NCBI GenBank assembly: GCA_035356615.1
Contig: DAOQSN010000006.1
Coordinates: forward strand, 81,377-145,376
Direction of reading: 5' to 3'
Origin: JAKQDH01 sp029558835
GTDB lineage: Bacteria > Planctomycetota > Phycisphaerae > UBA1845
Length of the DNA stretch: 64,000 nucleotides
The notes under the pieces were generated by a model, which ran no database searches, was not told the DNA's origin, and was given only the letters and a program-made list of their open reading frames with translations. The translations under genes and the position numbers were made by a program. This document shows positions 34,037-42,626 of the stretch, piece after piece. Each line of letters begins with the position of its first letter. Position 1 is the first letter of the stretch.

Positions 34037-34336
34037 CTACTCGTAATCCTCGCAGTGCCAGACGCCCCCCGCGGGCTTGGGGTGCACGCACGTGTGCCGG
34101 TGCTCGCAGTTCAGGCACAGCCCGGCCAGCCCCGACACGTCCCCCACCACCGCCGCCGCGGCCAGCACCGGTGCGGTCACTGGCCGCCTCCCGTCAGGGT
34201 CCAGCGGCGGCGCCTCGTAATCATCAAACAACTCGCAGAACAGCGCCGGTCCTCGTTGGGCCCGGTAGAAGCAGTTGGGCCGGTTGTTGCATGTGAAGCA
34301 AAGGCCCCCTACCTGCGTGCTCTCGGGCATGATCAT
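34037..34336 (-). CDS. Small protein with duplicated C-x2-C-x5-C-x11-C motif
   Basis: This 99-residue protein contains two copies of one cysteine pattern with identical spacing: Cys13, 16, 22, 34 and Cys74, 77, 83, 95. Each begins GLC and ends with Asp-Tyr-Glu ('FDDYE', 'CEDYE'). An alanine/proline-rich linker joins them. Each half could bind one iron-sulphur cluster or zinc ion. AGGAGA lies ahead of the ATG at 34336. It is the first gene of the redox operon, 65 bases before the NuoE-like gene, so it may be a small electron carrier or assembly factor for the complex. I do not recognise the family. Confidence 0.7.
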   Translation of the reverse strand: MIMPESTQVGGLCFTCNNRPNCFYRAQRGPALFCELFDDYEAPPLDPDGRRPVTAPVLAAAAVVGDVSGLAGLCLNCEHRHTCVHPKPAGGVWHCEDYE

Positions 34337-34670
34337 TGCCGGTCTCCTGTGCGATGAGCGTTGCGGCCCGGTGGTGATGCCACCCGCACGGGTGAACCAC
34401 TTGGCCGAGAGGCAGCAATGTCATCCGGCATGCCGCAAACAAACTCGGATGTGAGGGCTCGATTCTGGCCTTGGGGAGAGGTGCCGCCGTCGAGCTAACT
34501 CATTTCTCCGCAATAGGTTGCGCCGACAGGCGTCCCAGCATGCGATTGCAGCGGAGCACAACGCCGACCCCATGTTCTGGGACGAGAACCGGGGAGGTTT
34601 GAACCACTGGAGAGAATCGCCCCGCCCACAAGCCGACATCGGGCCCGATGCAGAAGTAGCGTCGGCCCCC

Positions 34671-34780
34671 TGCACGTGTTTAGCGCCTTCGGCGTTGTGG
34701 GTGCCCTGCTTTCCCGCGACCGCGGGTAAGCATGCCTCCGCGTGCCGCAGCACCTGTCCACCCCCGCCTGCGCAAGGGCG
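34671..34780. repeat. Dispersed hairpin repeat, family 1, copy D (inverted)
   Basis: Read left to right it begins GCACGTGTTTAGCGCCTTCGG, continues GTGGGTGCCCTGCTTTCCCGCGACCGCGGGTAAGCATGCC and ends in CACCCCCGCCTGCGCAAGGGC, so it is inverted relative to copies A and B. It lies between the end of the second regulator gene and the start of the redox operon. The rest of the 34337-34785 gap shows no gene; I looked for a sigma-54 site upstream of 34336 and found none with correct GG-N10-GC spacing. Confidence 0.65.
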
Positions 34781-34785
34781 TGATC

Positions 34786-36135
34786 TTAGCTCGCCTCGCC
34801 TTCGTACTGCTTCAGCTTCTCACGCAGGGTCTTGCGATCAATGCCGAGCAGCTCCGCCGCCTGCGTCTTGTTGCCCGAGACGCTGGCCAGGACGTTGCGG
34901 ATGTGTTCGGCTTCCACCTCAGCCAGCGTCCGGTGCAACCCCGCGTCGCGCCCGACGGAGAAACGCATGGGCGGCGGCAGGTCACGCACGTCGATGACGT
35001 TCGTTTCCGTCATCACCACGACCCGCTGAACGGCGTTCTCCAGTTCTCGGACGTTCCCCGGCCAGTGGTAGCTCGCCAGTACCCGCAGGGCGTCATCCGT
35101 GAATTGCGGGACCGGGCGGCCCAACTCCTCCGCGAACTTCTTCCCGAAGTGGGCGACCAGCAGCAGCACGTCGTTCTCCCGCTCCCGCAGCGGCGGCATC
35201 GTGATGGTCAGCACGTTGAGGCGGAAGAACAGGTCGTCCCGGAACACGCCGTTCTTGACCAGCACGCGCAGGTCCTTGTTCGTGGCGGCCACCACCCGCA
35301 CGTCCACGGTCCGCGGGCGCGCGGACCCCACCATGTAGATCTCGCCGTTCTCCAGCACGCGAAGCAGTTTCGCCTGCATGGCCAGGCTCGTGTCACTGAT
35401 TTCGTCCAGGAAGATCGTCCCACCGTCGGCCGTCTGAAAGAACCCCGCCCGCGACTCGGTGGCCCCGGTGAAGGCCCCCTTGACGTGTCCGAACAACTCG
35501 CTTTCCAGCAGGTTCTCCGGAATGGACCCGCAATTGATGGGCACAAACGGGGCGGCCGCCCGCGGGCTGCCGTAATGGATGGCCCGGGCGGCAAGTTCCT
35601 TTCCCGTACCGCTCTCGCCGGCGATCAGCACGGTGGCCGGCACGGCCGCCGCTTTGCGGATCGCCTGAAACACGCCGCGCATCGCCTTTGATTCGCCGAT
35701 GAACCCGGCCAGCGTGAGCGGCTGCTCCGAGCCGTTCTGGGCGTTGCGCCGCGCCCGCAGCACGTGCAGGATGCGCTGCACGGCCCCGAGCAGTTCCTCA
35801 TCCGTGAACGGCTTGGTGATGTAGTCCTGCACGCCCAGCTTGACGGCCGTAACCGCCCCCTGGATTGTCGGATAGCCGGTGATCATCATCACCTCGGTGT
35901 CCTTGAGGTTCTCCCGCACGTGTCGGGTGAGCTCCAGGCCGCTGACGTGCGGCATCTTCAGATCGGTGATCACCAAGTCGATCTGCGTGTCGCTCAGCAG
36001 ACGGATGGCCTCTTCGGCGCCCGGCGCCGTGAACACCTGGTAGCCGGCGTCCAGCAGGTTACGCCGGAGCAACTCCAGCGTGTCGGGAGCGTCGTCGACC
36101 ACCAGGATCCGTTCCTTGTCAGCCGCGCTCACCAT
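34786..36135 (-). CDS. Sigma-54-dependent response regulator, NtrC family
   Basis: The 449-residue product has a receiver ('ILVVDDAPDT', acceptor in 'LVITDLKMPHVSG', 'YITKPFTDEE'), an AAA+ domain (Walker A GESGTGKE, GAFTGA, 'GTIFLDEISDTS', 'FRDDLFFRLNV') and a C-terminal Fis-like helix-turn-helix ('GNKTQAAELLGIDRKTLREKL'). GGAGG precedes the ATG at 36135, which overlaps the kinase gene by 17 bases. It lies just upstream of the redox operon on the same strand but separated by a repeat element, so regulation of that operon is possible and not shown. Confidence 0.93.
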   Translation of the reverse strand: MVSAADKERILVVDDAPDTLELLRRNLLDAGYQVFTAPGAEEAIRLLSDTQIDLVITDLKMPHVSGLELTRHVRENLKDTEVMMITGYPTIQGAVTAVKLGVQDYITKPFTDEELLGAVQRILHVLRARRNAQNGSEQPLTLAGFIGESKAMRGVFQAIRKAAAVPATVLIAGESGTGKELAARAIHYGSPRAAAPFVPINCGSIPENLLESELFGHVKGAFTGATESRAGFFQTADGGTIFLDEISDTSLAMQAKLLRVLENGEIYMVGSARPRTVDVRVVAATNKDLRVLVKNGVFRDDLFFRLNVLTITMPPLRERENDVLLLVAHFGKKFAEELGRPVPQFTDDALRVLASYHWPGNVRELENAVQRVVVMTETNVIDVRDLPPPMRFSVGRDAGLHRTLAEVEAEHIRNVLASVSGNKTQAAELLGIDRKTLREKLKQYEGEAS

Positions 36136-37888
36136 CCTGCGTAGCCTCCTGAACCGCGGGCGATCCGCTCGTCGGCAGGCGGACCTCGAACCGCGCCCCT
36201 TGCCCGGGTCGGCTCTGCACGTCGATCGAACCGCCGTGCAACGACACGATCCCATGCACCACGGGCAGCCCCAGGCCCGTACCCTCGCCCGCTTCCTTGG
36301 TCGTGAAGAACGGCAGGAAGATCTTCCCCATGACGTCCTCAGTCATCCCCGTTCCTGTGTCCTGCACGATAAGTGCCACCGTGGAGCCCTCCCCACGCGT
36401 GGCCACCGTCAGCGTGCCCCCGCTGGGCATGGCCTGCAGCGCGTTGACCACGAGGTTGACCAGCACCTGCTTGAGTTGGGCCGCGTCCGCGTTGATCTCC
36501 GGCACGTCCGGGGCCAGGTCCCGTACCACCTGCGTGCCTCCCTTCGCGCAGCGGGCCTCCAGGAAGTACAAGGCCTCCTCTACAACTTGGTTCAGCTTCA
36601 CCTGAGCCTTCCTGGCCGGCATTCGCCGTCCGAAGACCATCAGCTTCTTGATCACCTCCCGCGCGTAAAGCGACCCCGTGATGATCTTCTCCAGGTCCTG
36701 AGCTGCCGACTCCGGCAGCCCGGGGCACTTCCGCGCCAGTTGGGCGAAGCCCAGGATGGCGCCCAGCGGCTCGTTCAGCTCGTGGGCAACCCCGGCCGAG
36801 AGCTGTCCGATCGTCGCCAGCCGGTCCGCGTGAATCAACTGTAACTGCAATGCCGACCGCTCCTGGGCGGCCTCCCGACGATCCACGATCAGGGCCACCT
36901 CGCGGGCCACCGCGGTAAGCAGCTTCTTCTCCTCCGGCAGGAACGCCCCGGCGGCGAACTCCGGCCGACCCTCCAGGTAGGCCACTTCCACCGCGCCCCG
37001 GCGGCGTCCGCCCACCACGATCTCCGCCGTCTGCCGGTACACGCTCTGCCGGAAATCCGCCGAGGCATACGCGGCCCCGTCCAGGACGATCCTGGCCGCC
37101 GCGATCTCCGGGTACTGCCATGCCGGCGGCAGAAGACACACGATGCGCTGGATCGTCTCCGCCAGGCTTTCGCCGGCCTGTTCCGCCGCTTGCGCGATGC
37201 CGTACAGGCACGTCAGTTCCTTCACCCGTTCCCGTAAAGCACACTGGGCACGCCAGTCCGCCAGCGCCAGCCCCACCGTCTGCGCGACCTCTTCGAACAA
37301 CTCCACGTCCTCCCGGGTGAACCGATGGGGCGACTCGCTCTTGAAGTGCGCCAGGCCGATCGTGCCCTCATCCACCACGAAGCGGCACACCGCCAGGGAG
37401 CGATAGTGCCCTCCCACGCACAGGCTCTTCGGCTCTGCGGCCGTTCCAGGCGTTTCTGCCAGGGCGGTACGTTCCCAGGCATCCGCGGTCCAGAAGCTCC
37501 CGCCGGCGGTGAAGAACGGCTGCGTGGCGTCGAACCGGCGCGTGGCCACGTCTCGGCACAAGCGCTCCAGGTCCGCGGGCTCGGTCGTCACCGGGATCAG
37601 GATACCCTCCGGCGCGCGAACCCAGTGCGCCAGTTCGAGCCGAGCGCCGGGTTCCGGGCGGCGCGCCGCCACCCACCGGTACGGCAAACCGGTCTCGCCG
37701 AGCCGAATCTCCACGGCATCGCAATCGAGCCAGCGCATCAGCAGCTTCGAGGTTTCGTGCAGGAAATCGGTCCGGGACAATCCCCGGCTGGCGCAGTGCA
37801 GCACAGCCCCCGACAGCCCGGCGCTGTGCGCGGGCCGGCCGGAGCGCTCGCTCGGCCGAGCCGGAACGTCCCTCCCCGCATCGCCCAT
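36119..37888 (-). CDS. Cytoplasmic sensor histidine kinase with GAF domains
   Basis: The 589-residue kinase has two GAF-like regions in its first 360 residues ('SLAVCRFVVDEGTIGLAHFKS', 'FTREDVELFEEVAQTVGLALADW' and 'GAVEVAYLEGRPEF', 'LLTAVAREVALIVDRR'), then HisKA with AHELNEPLGAILGFAQLA, N-box 'NLVVNALQAMPSGG', DTGTGM and GTGLGLPVVHGIV. No membrane segment is seen, so a soluble ligand or redox cue is probable. Co-transcribed with the NtrC-type regulator. The ATG at 37888 has a GGAG-type site upstream. Confidence 0.92.
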   Translation of the reverse strand: MGDAGRDVPARPSERSGRPAHSAGLSGAVLHCASRGLSRTDFLHETSKLLMRWLDCDAVEIRLGETGLPYRWVAARRPEPGARLELAHWVRAPEGILIPVTTEPADLERLCRDVATRRFDATQPFFTAGGSFWTADAWERTALAETPGTAAEPKSLCVGGHYRSLAVCRFVVDEGTIGLAHFKSESPHRFTREDVELFEEVAQTVGLALADWRAQCALRERVKELTCLYGIAQAAEQAGESLAETIQRIVCLLPPAWQYPEIAAARIVLDGAAYASADFRQSVYRQTAEIVVGGRRRGAVEVAYLEGRPEFAAGAFLPEEKKLLTAVAREVALIVDRREAAQERSALQLQLIHADRLATIGQLSAGVAHELNEPLGAILGFAQLARKCPGLPESAAQDLEKIITGSLYAREVIKKLMVFGRRMPARKAQVKLNQVVEEALYFLEARCAKGGTQVVRDLAPDVPEINADAAQLKQVLVNLVVNALQAMPSGGTLTVATRGEGSTVALIVQDTGTGMTEDVMGKIFLPFFTTKEAGEGTGLGLPVVHGIVSLHGGSIDVQSRPGQGARFEVRLPTSGSPAVQEATQDGERG

Positions 37889-38039
37889 CTGCCCATCTCC
37901 ACCCCAGCACGCCGCCCCGCATCATAGGTTAAACTGGGGCGTTGTTCCACCGGCGGGTGGACTCGCGACGGCCGGTGCTCCGCCAGCCACCGGCAGACGT
38001 TCGCTGGACACCCACCCCGAGCGCCAACGCAAAAAGAAT

Positions 38040-38072
38040 CGGGACGAGAAGCACCGCGTACCCCTCGTCCCG
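38040..38072 (-). terminator. Rho-independent terminator of the PEP-CTERM gene
   Basis: CGGGACGAG at 38040-38048 pairs perfectly with CTCGTCCCG at 38064-38072. On the minus strand the hairpin is followed by ATTCTTTTT (38039-38031), a classical T-tract. It lies 83 bases after the stop codon at 38155. Confidence 0.85.
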
Positions 38073-38154
38073 TTGATCTTTGTCACCGATCGGCGCGGTC
38101 TGCCGATGGCCGATCACCTGCGTTGCGAGCCCATCTCAGACCCGCGTCGCGTTG

Positions 38155-38808
38155 TTACCGGCGGCGCCGAATGACCAGCACACCCAGAGCGAGCAGCATC
38201 AGCGATGCCGGCTCCGGGACGTTGTACACGTTGCCACCGGCGTCCGTGACCGTGATGCCAACGCGATTGGGAACCGTAATGGTCATGTCGTCAACCCAGA
38301 GCTGCTGGCCCGCAGTGCCATAAGTCCTGAAGTCGATCACCAGCTCATGGCGCGGATCATAGCCCGGATCCTCTGCGACGAATGTCCAAGTCCAATCCAG
38401 GTTGCTCCACCCCTCGGAGCTGTAGGTGTTGTTACCCCCGGCCGAGCCGGCGTAGTTCTCGATACCGTCCCGGGTGTAGTGCCCCCAGATGCGTCCGGAG
38501 GGATACCCGCTGGCCGGGTCATATACCCAGAAGTCGGCCGAAATCACATCGTTCGTTTCCAGGCCGGTGATATGAGCAAGATACGCGTAAGCGTTACCGC
38601 CGGTCTGAGCATCGAGCTTGGTAAGCTGCAAACTGTGCTCCAGTTCATGTACGGGGCTGGTCACGTTCGCCGCGGAGAGCGTATTAGGCTGATACTGCCC
38701 CAGAATCGTACCGCCATCTTCCCAACCGTAGTGAACCACATAGTCCGCATTGGCGCTGCTCGTCACGACGAACAAGCCGGCCACCGCAAGCGCGAGACAC
38801 CACTTCAT
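38155..38808 (-). CDS. PEP-CTERM sorting-signal protein
   Basis: The 217-residue exported protein has a signal peptide (MKWCLALAVAGLFVVTSSANA), a beta-rich body ('DYVVHYGWEDGGTILGQYQ' and 'FWVYDPASGYPSGRIWGHY', jelly-roll-like and possibly carbohydrate-binding) and a C-terminal PEP-CTERM tag: VPEPAS, a hydrophobic helix and RRRR. The tag is recognised by exosortase, which is encoded elsewhere. GGAGGAG precedes the ATG at 38808 perfectly. A strong terminator follows, so it is monocistronic. Confidence 0.88.
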   Translation of the reverse strand: MKWCLALAVAGLFVVTSSANADYVVHYGWEDGGTILGQYQPNTLSAANVTSPVHELEHSLQLTKLDAQTGGNAYAYLAHITGLETNDVISADFWVYDPASGYPSGRIWGHYTRDGIENYAGSAGGNNTYSSEGWSNLDWTWTFVAEDPGYDPRHELVIDFRTYGTAGQQLWVDDMTITVPNRVGITVTDAGGNVYNVPEPASLMLLALGVLVIRRRR

Positions 38809-39526
38809 CTCAACTCCTCCTTCAGCAAGATGTTCCCGAGGCAAGTGAATCCCTGCCCAATTCCCTCTCCAAACCCCCGTGCCGCCGCTCCTTGCCGGGA
38901 CACCGGCCTCAGCGGACACCGAGCCTTGGACCCGCCTGTACCCAAACCCCTCGCCCTGTCGGAACCGAATCAGGCAGGTGTGCGTGAGACTGCCTCATCC
39001 GGAGCCGATCGAGCGGGACGCTCAACCTCAGTCTGCCACTCCCAGCGGACGCAAACGACGCACCCTGACCCTGCTACCGCGTCTCCACTCCCGCGGACCA
39101 CCGCGCCGGTGCCCGCCCCCTTCGCGTCGGACGAACCCACTCCGACCGCAACGTACGGGCGGGCCAGCAGCGTCGCGTGAACAACACCGCAAGCGCTCAC
39201 CGTCATGAATGTCTCGTTGACGATTGCTGTCTGCTCGCACACCGGCAACTCAGGACCCGGGCGCTGTAAACCAGGCACGTCCGGGACCACATGCCGACCT
39301 CGCCTGGGCGAGCGGTACAGCACCTGAGTCTATACTCCTTCCACGAAGACGCTGTCAACCGGGCGTTAACTTCCTGCAAACTCTGCTCTTGTGAGCGGGC
39401 CGCCGAACCGGGGGCGCCGATCCCCCGTCAGCCAGAGGGGCGACCGATGTGCCGCCGGCTCGTCAGATCAGCCGGCGGACACGCTACCGACGCCGTATCC
39501 CGAGTCTCCGCCAGGCGCCTGCGTGC
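38809..39526. other. Long intergenic region, no gene recognised
   Basis: Some 700 bases separate two minus-strand genes. Frames on both strands are open over 100 codons but have arginine/proline-rich or valine/glycine-rich composition, no ribosome sites and no family features. Family 1 and family 2 repeat units were not found here. It may hold the promoter of the PEP-CTERM gene; no -35/-10 pair stands out. Confidence 0.45.
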
Positions 39527-40789
39527 CTACTTCACGCGAAACCTCGCGCTAACCGGGTTGTGGTCGGAACCACTCGCGTCCGGTGCGGTAGACCACACTC
39601 GATAAGAACCCTCCACGTACTGGCCACCCGCAGCCGGCGAAGCCAGGATGAAGTCGATCATCGACAGATACGGCTGGCGGTTGTACGTGATCTGCTGGTC
39701 CGCCGGCAGACCGGCGATGAAACTCTTCATCGCTGTGGCGCCGGTACCCGCCAGCGCCTGCGTGGCCGCACTCTCCCACACGTCGTTGAAATCTCCGCAC
39801 ACCAGAATGCGCGCCGCCGGATTCCGCCCCAACTGCTCATCCAGCAGTGCCCGAACCTTCCTCGCTTCACCCACGCGAACCGGCTCGGCCTCCTCCCGAC
39901 CGCCGGAGCTGCTCTTGAGGTGCAGCACCCATACTTCCAGCGGCGGGGCCTCGGGCGGCAGCAGTTCCACCGCCAGTAGGTCGCGGCAGAACCGCCGCGG
40001 CTTCCCATTTGCATCGGGGAACGTCAGGTGGCGGTAGGATCGTACCACGCCGACCGGCACGCGCGACAGCAACGCCACGTCGATGCCGCGCACATCGTTC
40101 CCCTCGAAGTGGACCACCTCATAACCCATGTCCCCAAGAAACGCCTCCACAAAGCGCTCGAGGTAGCCGCGGTTCTCCACCTCCTGCAGCGCCACGACGT
40201 CCGCGTCGATCTCGCGCAGCGGGCGGGCCACGCGCTCCAGTTCTTCGCGCGGCTTGGCCGGCGTCGAATCGTCGTCGCGGTAGGGGTCGTTCACGTCGTC
40301 GAAGAGGTTCTCGACGTTATACGTGGCCACCGTGATCTCGGGTCCGAGGGGCTTGCCCCTGCGTTTCACGGGTTCCACGGGAGGCAAGTCGGCCAAGACC
40401 TCAACCTGGCGCGGATCGCTGATCTGAATCTCGGGCACTTCGGCATACGTCCGCACGAAGCCGCGGATGCGGACGACCTTCCCCTCGTAAAGCTCCTTCA
40501 GCGGCGCCGGGAACCGAGCGAGATCACTGGTGAACACGACCGCCTTGAAGCGCGGCGGCTTTGCTTCCTCGAAGTCCAGGAAATGCGTTTTACTCGAACT
40601 TCCGACCCGGATCACCCGACCGGAGACGAACGCGACCCGCCCCACGACCTGTTCGGCGTCCTGCCAGCTCACCCGGGGAAGGCCCTCATCAGGTCCGATC
40701 GGCGGCCCGCCGAAGCCGGCCGACACCGCGCCAAGCACAACCGCCAAGCAGATCACCACCGCCGCCTCGACGAACAACCCACGTCTCAT
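39527..40789 (-). CDS. Exported endonuclease/exonuclease/phosphatase-family protein with OB-like N-domain
   Basis: The 420-residue product has a signal peptide (MRRGLFVEAAVVICLAVVLGAVSA), an OB-fold-like domain (about 40-130; 'GRVAFVSGRVIRVG', 'VVRIRGFVRTYAEVPEIQIS') and a C-terminal EEP domain with 'VATYNVENLFDD', 'ALQEVENRGYLE', 'HLKSSSGGREEAEP', 'VCGDFNDVW' and 'SDHNPVSARF', which contain the metal- and phosphate-binding Asn, Glu, His and Asp residues. It may cleave extracellular nucleic acid or phospholipid. A second EEP gene follows upstream on the same strand. Confidence 0.85.
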   Translation of the reverse strand: MRRGLFVEAAVVICLAVVLGAVSAGFGGPPIGPDEGLPRVSWQDAEQVVGRVAFVSGRVIRVGSSSKTHFLDFEEAKPPRFKAVVFTSDLARFPAPLKELYEGKVVRIRGFVRTYAEVPEIQISDPRQVEVLADLPPVEPVKRRGKPLGPEITVATYNVENLFDDVNDPYRDDDSTPAKPREELERVARPLREIDADVVALQEVENRGYLERFVEAFLGDMGYEVVHFEGNDVRGIDVALLSRVPVGVVRSYRHLTFPDANGKPRRFCRDLLAVELLPPEAPPLEVWVLHLKSSSGGREEAEPVRVGEARKVRALLDEQLGRNPAARILVCGDFNDVWESAATQALAGTGATAMKSFIAGLPADQQITYNRQPYLSMIDFILASPAAGGQYVEGSYRVWSTAPDASGSDHNPVSARFRVK

Positions 40790-40922
40790 GGTCCCGCAAT
40801 CCACTCAAGGCACTCCGCGTGAACAAGCCTCAACGCCGGCCACCGGACCCCGCGGTCCGGGGTCGTGCCTCCCAGGACTCCTGGACAGCGCCACGCCACA
40901 CGGAAACCGGCAGCACGGCCGG

Positions 40923-41024
40923 GGTGGCATGGCCAAGTCCCGGCGCCGGGATCATGCGCTCTCCGGTACCCAAGGCTGGCGTCTGCAAGGGCATGCCGGC
41001 GCCTTCGGCTTGGGCATGCCACCC
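40923..41024. repeat. Family 2 repeat, composite copy
   Basis: GGTGGCATGGCCAAG at about 40923-40937 and GCATGCCGGCGCCTTCGG followed by CTTGGGCATGCCACCC at 40991-41024 flank a unique core. The same two sub-units occur at 56738-56890. It lies in the gap between the two nuclease-like genes. Confidence 0.55.
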
Positions 41025-41052
41025 GCCCGGTTTCCCCTTTGCGTGGACCTGC

Positions 41053-42426
41053 TCAGTCGCCCGTAAAGGTTGACTGAAAGGCCGCGAAGTCCGCAACGTC
41101 CACGTCGTCATCGCCGTCAGCGTCCGCCCAGTCGCAGGCTGGCGCCACGCCGACGCCGGGCCCCGCCAGGCATGCCTGGAAGGCATCGTAGTCCAGCAGA
41201 TCCACGTCCCCGTCGCCGTTGTGGTCCCCGTAGAGTCCCTGCCCGGGCGGCAACACGAAGTCCGCGATCACCGGACGGTGGTCGGAAGCCATCCCACTGG
41301 CCGAGCTGGGCATCGAGAAGCTGGCCACCTCGGGTGGGAACCACTGCGTCGGCAGGCCCGAGCTGTTGAAGACGAAGGCCCGCCGCAGCAACGCGATGCT
41401 GTCGTGCCAGGCAAGGTAATCCAGCTTGCTCGACGAGTACGTGGAGCGGTTGTTGTTGTAGGGGTTGACGGCCGAGTCGTAGGTGGAGTCCGTGCGGTCC
41501 CGATCGGTGCCGTCGGTGCCGCCGGTCTGCTGCGCCAGGGTCATCCACTCGGCCGGGCCCTTGCGCCCGTTCGTCTGTTCATCCTCGTTCCAGTCGCCTC
41601 CCCAGAGGAACGGCGTGTTGCCGTCGAGAATGGACGTGGCGGGCGGGCTGTCCACGATCTTGTTGTTGGGGTCCGGGATGCCGGTGCCGGCGCCGTTGAG
41701 CCAGTAGTCAATCACGTAGGCGACGTTCTGGGCGGCGCGCAACCGGTCCGCAAGGTCGTCGCTGCCGCTGCCGGCCTTGAGGTGACAGCAGCCGACTGCC
41801 AGATCACCAGCGTACAGGCCATCCGGCAGATCGAACTCGGCCACCATGAACCCGCGGATGCCGCCGTTGCCGCCCGGGGCGTAGCCGTCCGGCAACACCA
41901 TGGGGATATCGCCCCGCTGGCTCAGCGTGTCGCCGTTCAGGTCGAGGAAGGGGAAGCGGCTGACGATGACATTCCGGTTGTAGCCGTCGTCCCGGTCACT
42001 CACGAAGATGTACGGCAAGCTGCAATCCGGAGCATAGAGACGGACATAGGACGTGATGGGGACGCCGCCGTGAAACGTGTCGGAACCGCCCTCGAACAGC
42101 ATGTGTACCGTCAGTTGGAGATTGGCGACGGTGTCCACCCCGCTGCCCGTGCCGTTGCCGCTGTTGTCTCCGGCTTCCTGGAGCAGCAGCACGTCGGGTT
42201 TCATGGCCGCGATGATGTGAGCCACCGCCGACCAGTCGTTCAGGCCCTCCTGCTTGGCGTTCGTGGAGCACACCGTGTCATGGATGTTCCACGTCATCAC
42301 GCGAACGTCAGTGGGGTTCTCCTTGCCCCATTGACCACTGGAGGGGTCCCACTGCGCCAGCACCGGCGTGCCCGCCCCCCCAAAAAAGACCGCACCGATG
42401 AAGACGACCATACCCCTTGACCACAT
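41053..42426 (-). CDS. Secreted endonuclease/phosphatase-fold protein with C-terminal dockerin-like domain
   Basis: The 457-residue protein has a signal peptide ending near LAQ, an EEP domain ('VRVMTWNIHDTV', 'DVLLLQEAGDNS', 'NVIVSRFP', 'CCHLKAGSGSDD', 'WGGDWNEDEQTNGR', 'ASDHRPVIADFVLP') and a C-terminal pair of calcium-loop repeats: DHNGDGDVDLLDYDAF and DADGDDDVDVADFAAF, the layout of type I dockerins. It should be secreted and calcium-stabilised. GGGGGG precedes the ATG at 42426. The paralogue downstream (39527) lacks the dockerin part, so the pair may be a tandem duplication with domain change. Confidence 0.88.
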   Translation of the reverse strand: MWSRGMVVFIGAVFFGGAGTPVLAQWDPSSGQWGKENPTDVRVMTWNIHDTVCSTNAKQEGLNDWSAVAHIIAAMKPDVLLLQEAGDNSGNGTGSGVDTVANLQLTVHMLFEGGSDTFHGGVPITSYVRLYAPDCSLPYIFVSDRDDGYNRNVIVSRFPFLDLNGDTLSQRGDIPMVLPDGYAPGGNGGIRGFMVAEFDLPDGLYAGDLAVGCCHLKAGSGSDDLADRLRAAQNVAYVIDYWLNGAGTGIPDPNNKIVDSPPATSILDGNTPFLWGGDWNEDEQTNGRKGPAEWMTLAQQTGGTDGTDRDRTDSTYDSAVNPYNNNRSTYSSSKLDYLAWHDSIALLRRAFVFNSSGLPTQWFPPEVASFSMPSSASGMASDHRPVIADFVLPPGQGLYGDHNGDGDVDLLDYDAFQACLAGPGVGVAPACDWADADGDDDVDVADFAAFQSTFTGD

Positions 42427-42519
42427 ATCGTTCCCCCCAAGATTCTGGGCCGCACGCGCGTACCACACTGCCCGCTAACGCCGGCGTGCCTACCGCGTCG
42501 CGTCCCGTGTGAGGAAAGA

Positions 42520-42549
42520 GGCCCCGTGCGGCTCTTGCCACACGGGGCC
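42520..42549 (-). terminator. Terminator after the 859-residue secreted protein gene
   Basis: GGCCCCGTG at 42520-42528 pairs with CACGGGGCC at 42541-42549. On the minus strand the hairpin is followed by TCTTTCCTC. It lies about 80 bases after the stop codon at 42627 and before the start of the next minus-strand gene. Confidence 0.7.
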
Positions 42550-42626
42550 CCTACTAGACCACATTGCTCAACTGCCTGTCAACCGCGGCCACGAACGTGG
42601 GGCCCCAGCGCGCGCGGCCGTGCCCC

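Noticed and set aside
34337..34785. Possible sigma-54 promoter for the redox operon next to an NtrC-type regulator
   Set aside because: On the minus strand, TGGCAT and TTGC-like pieces occur, but none has the GG-N10-GC spacing needed.
38970..39323. Minus-strand open frame of 117 codons in the gap before the nuclease gene
   Set aside because: No ribosome site, no domain and irregular composition. It may be real but cannot be supported.
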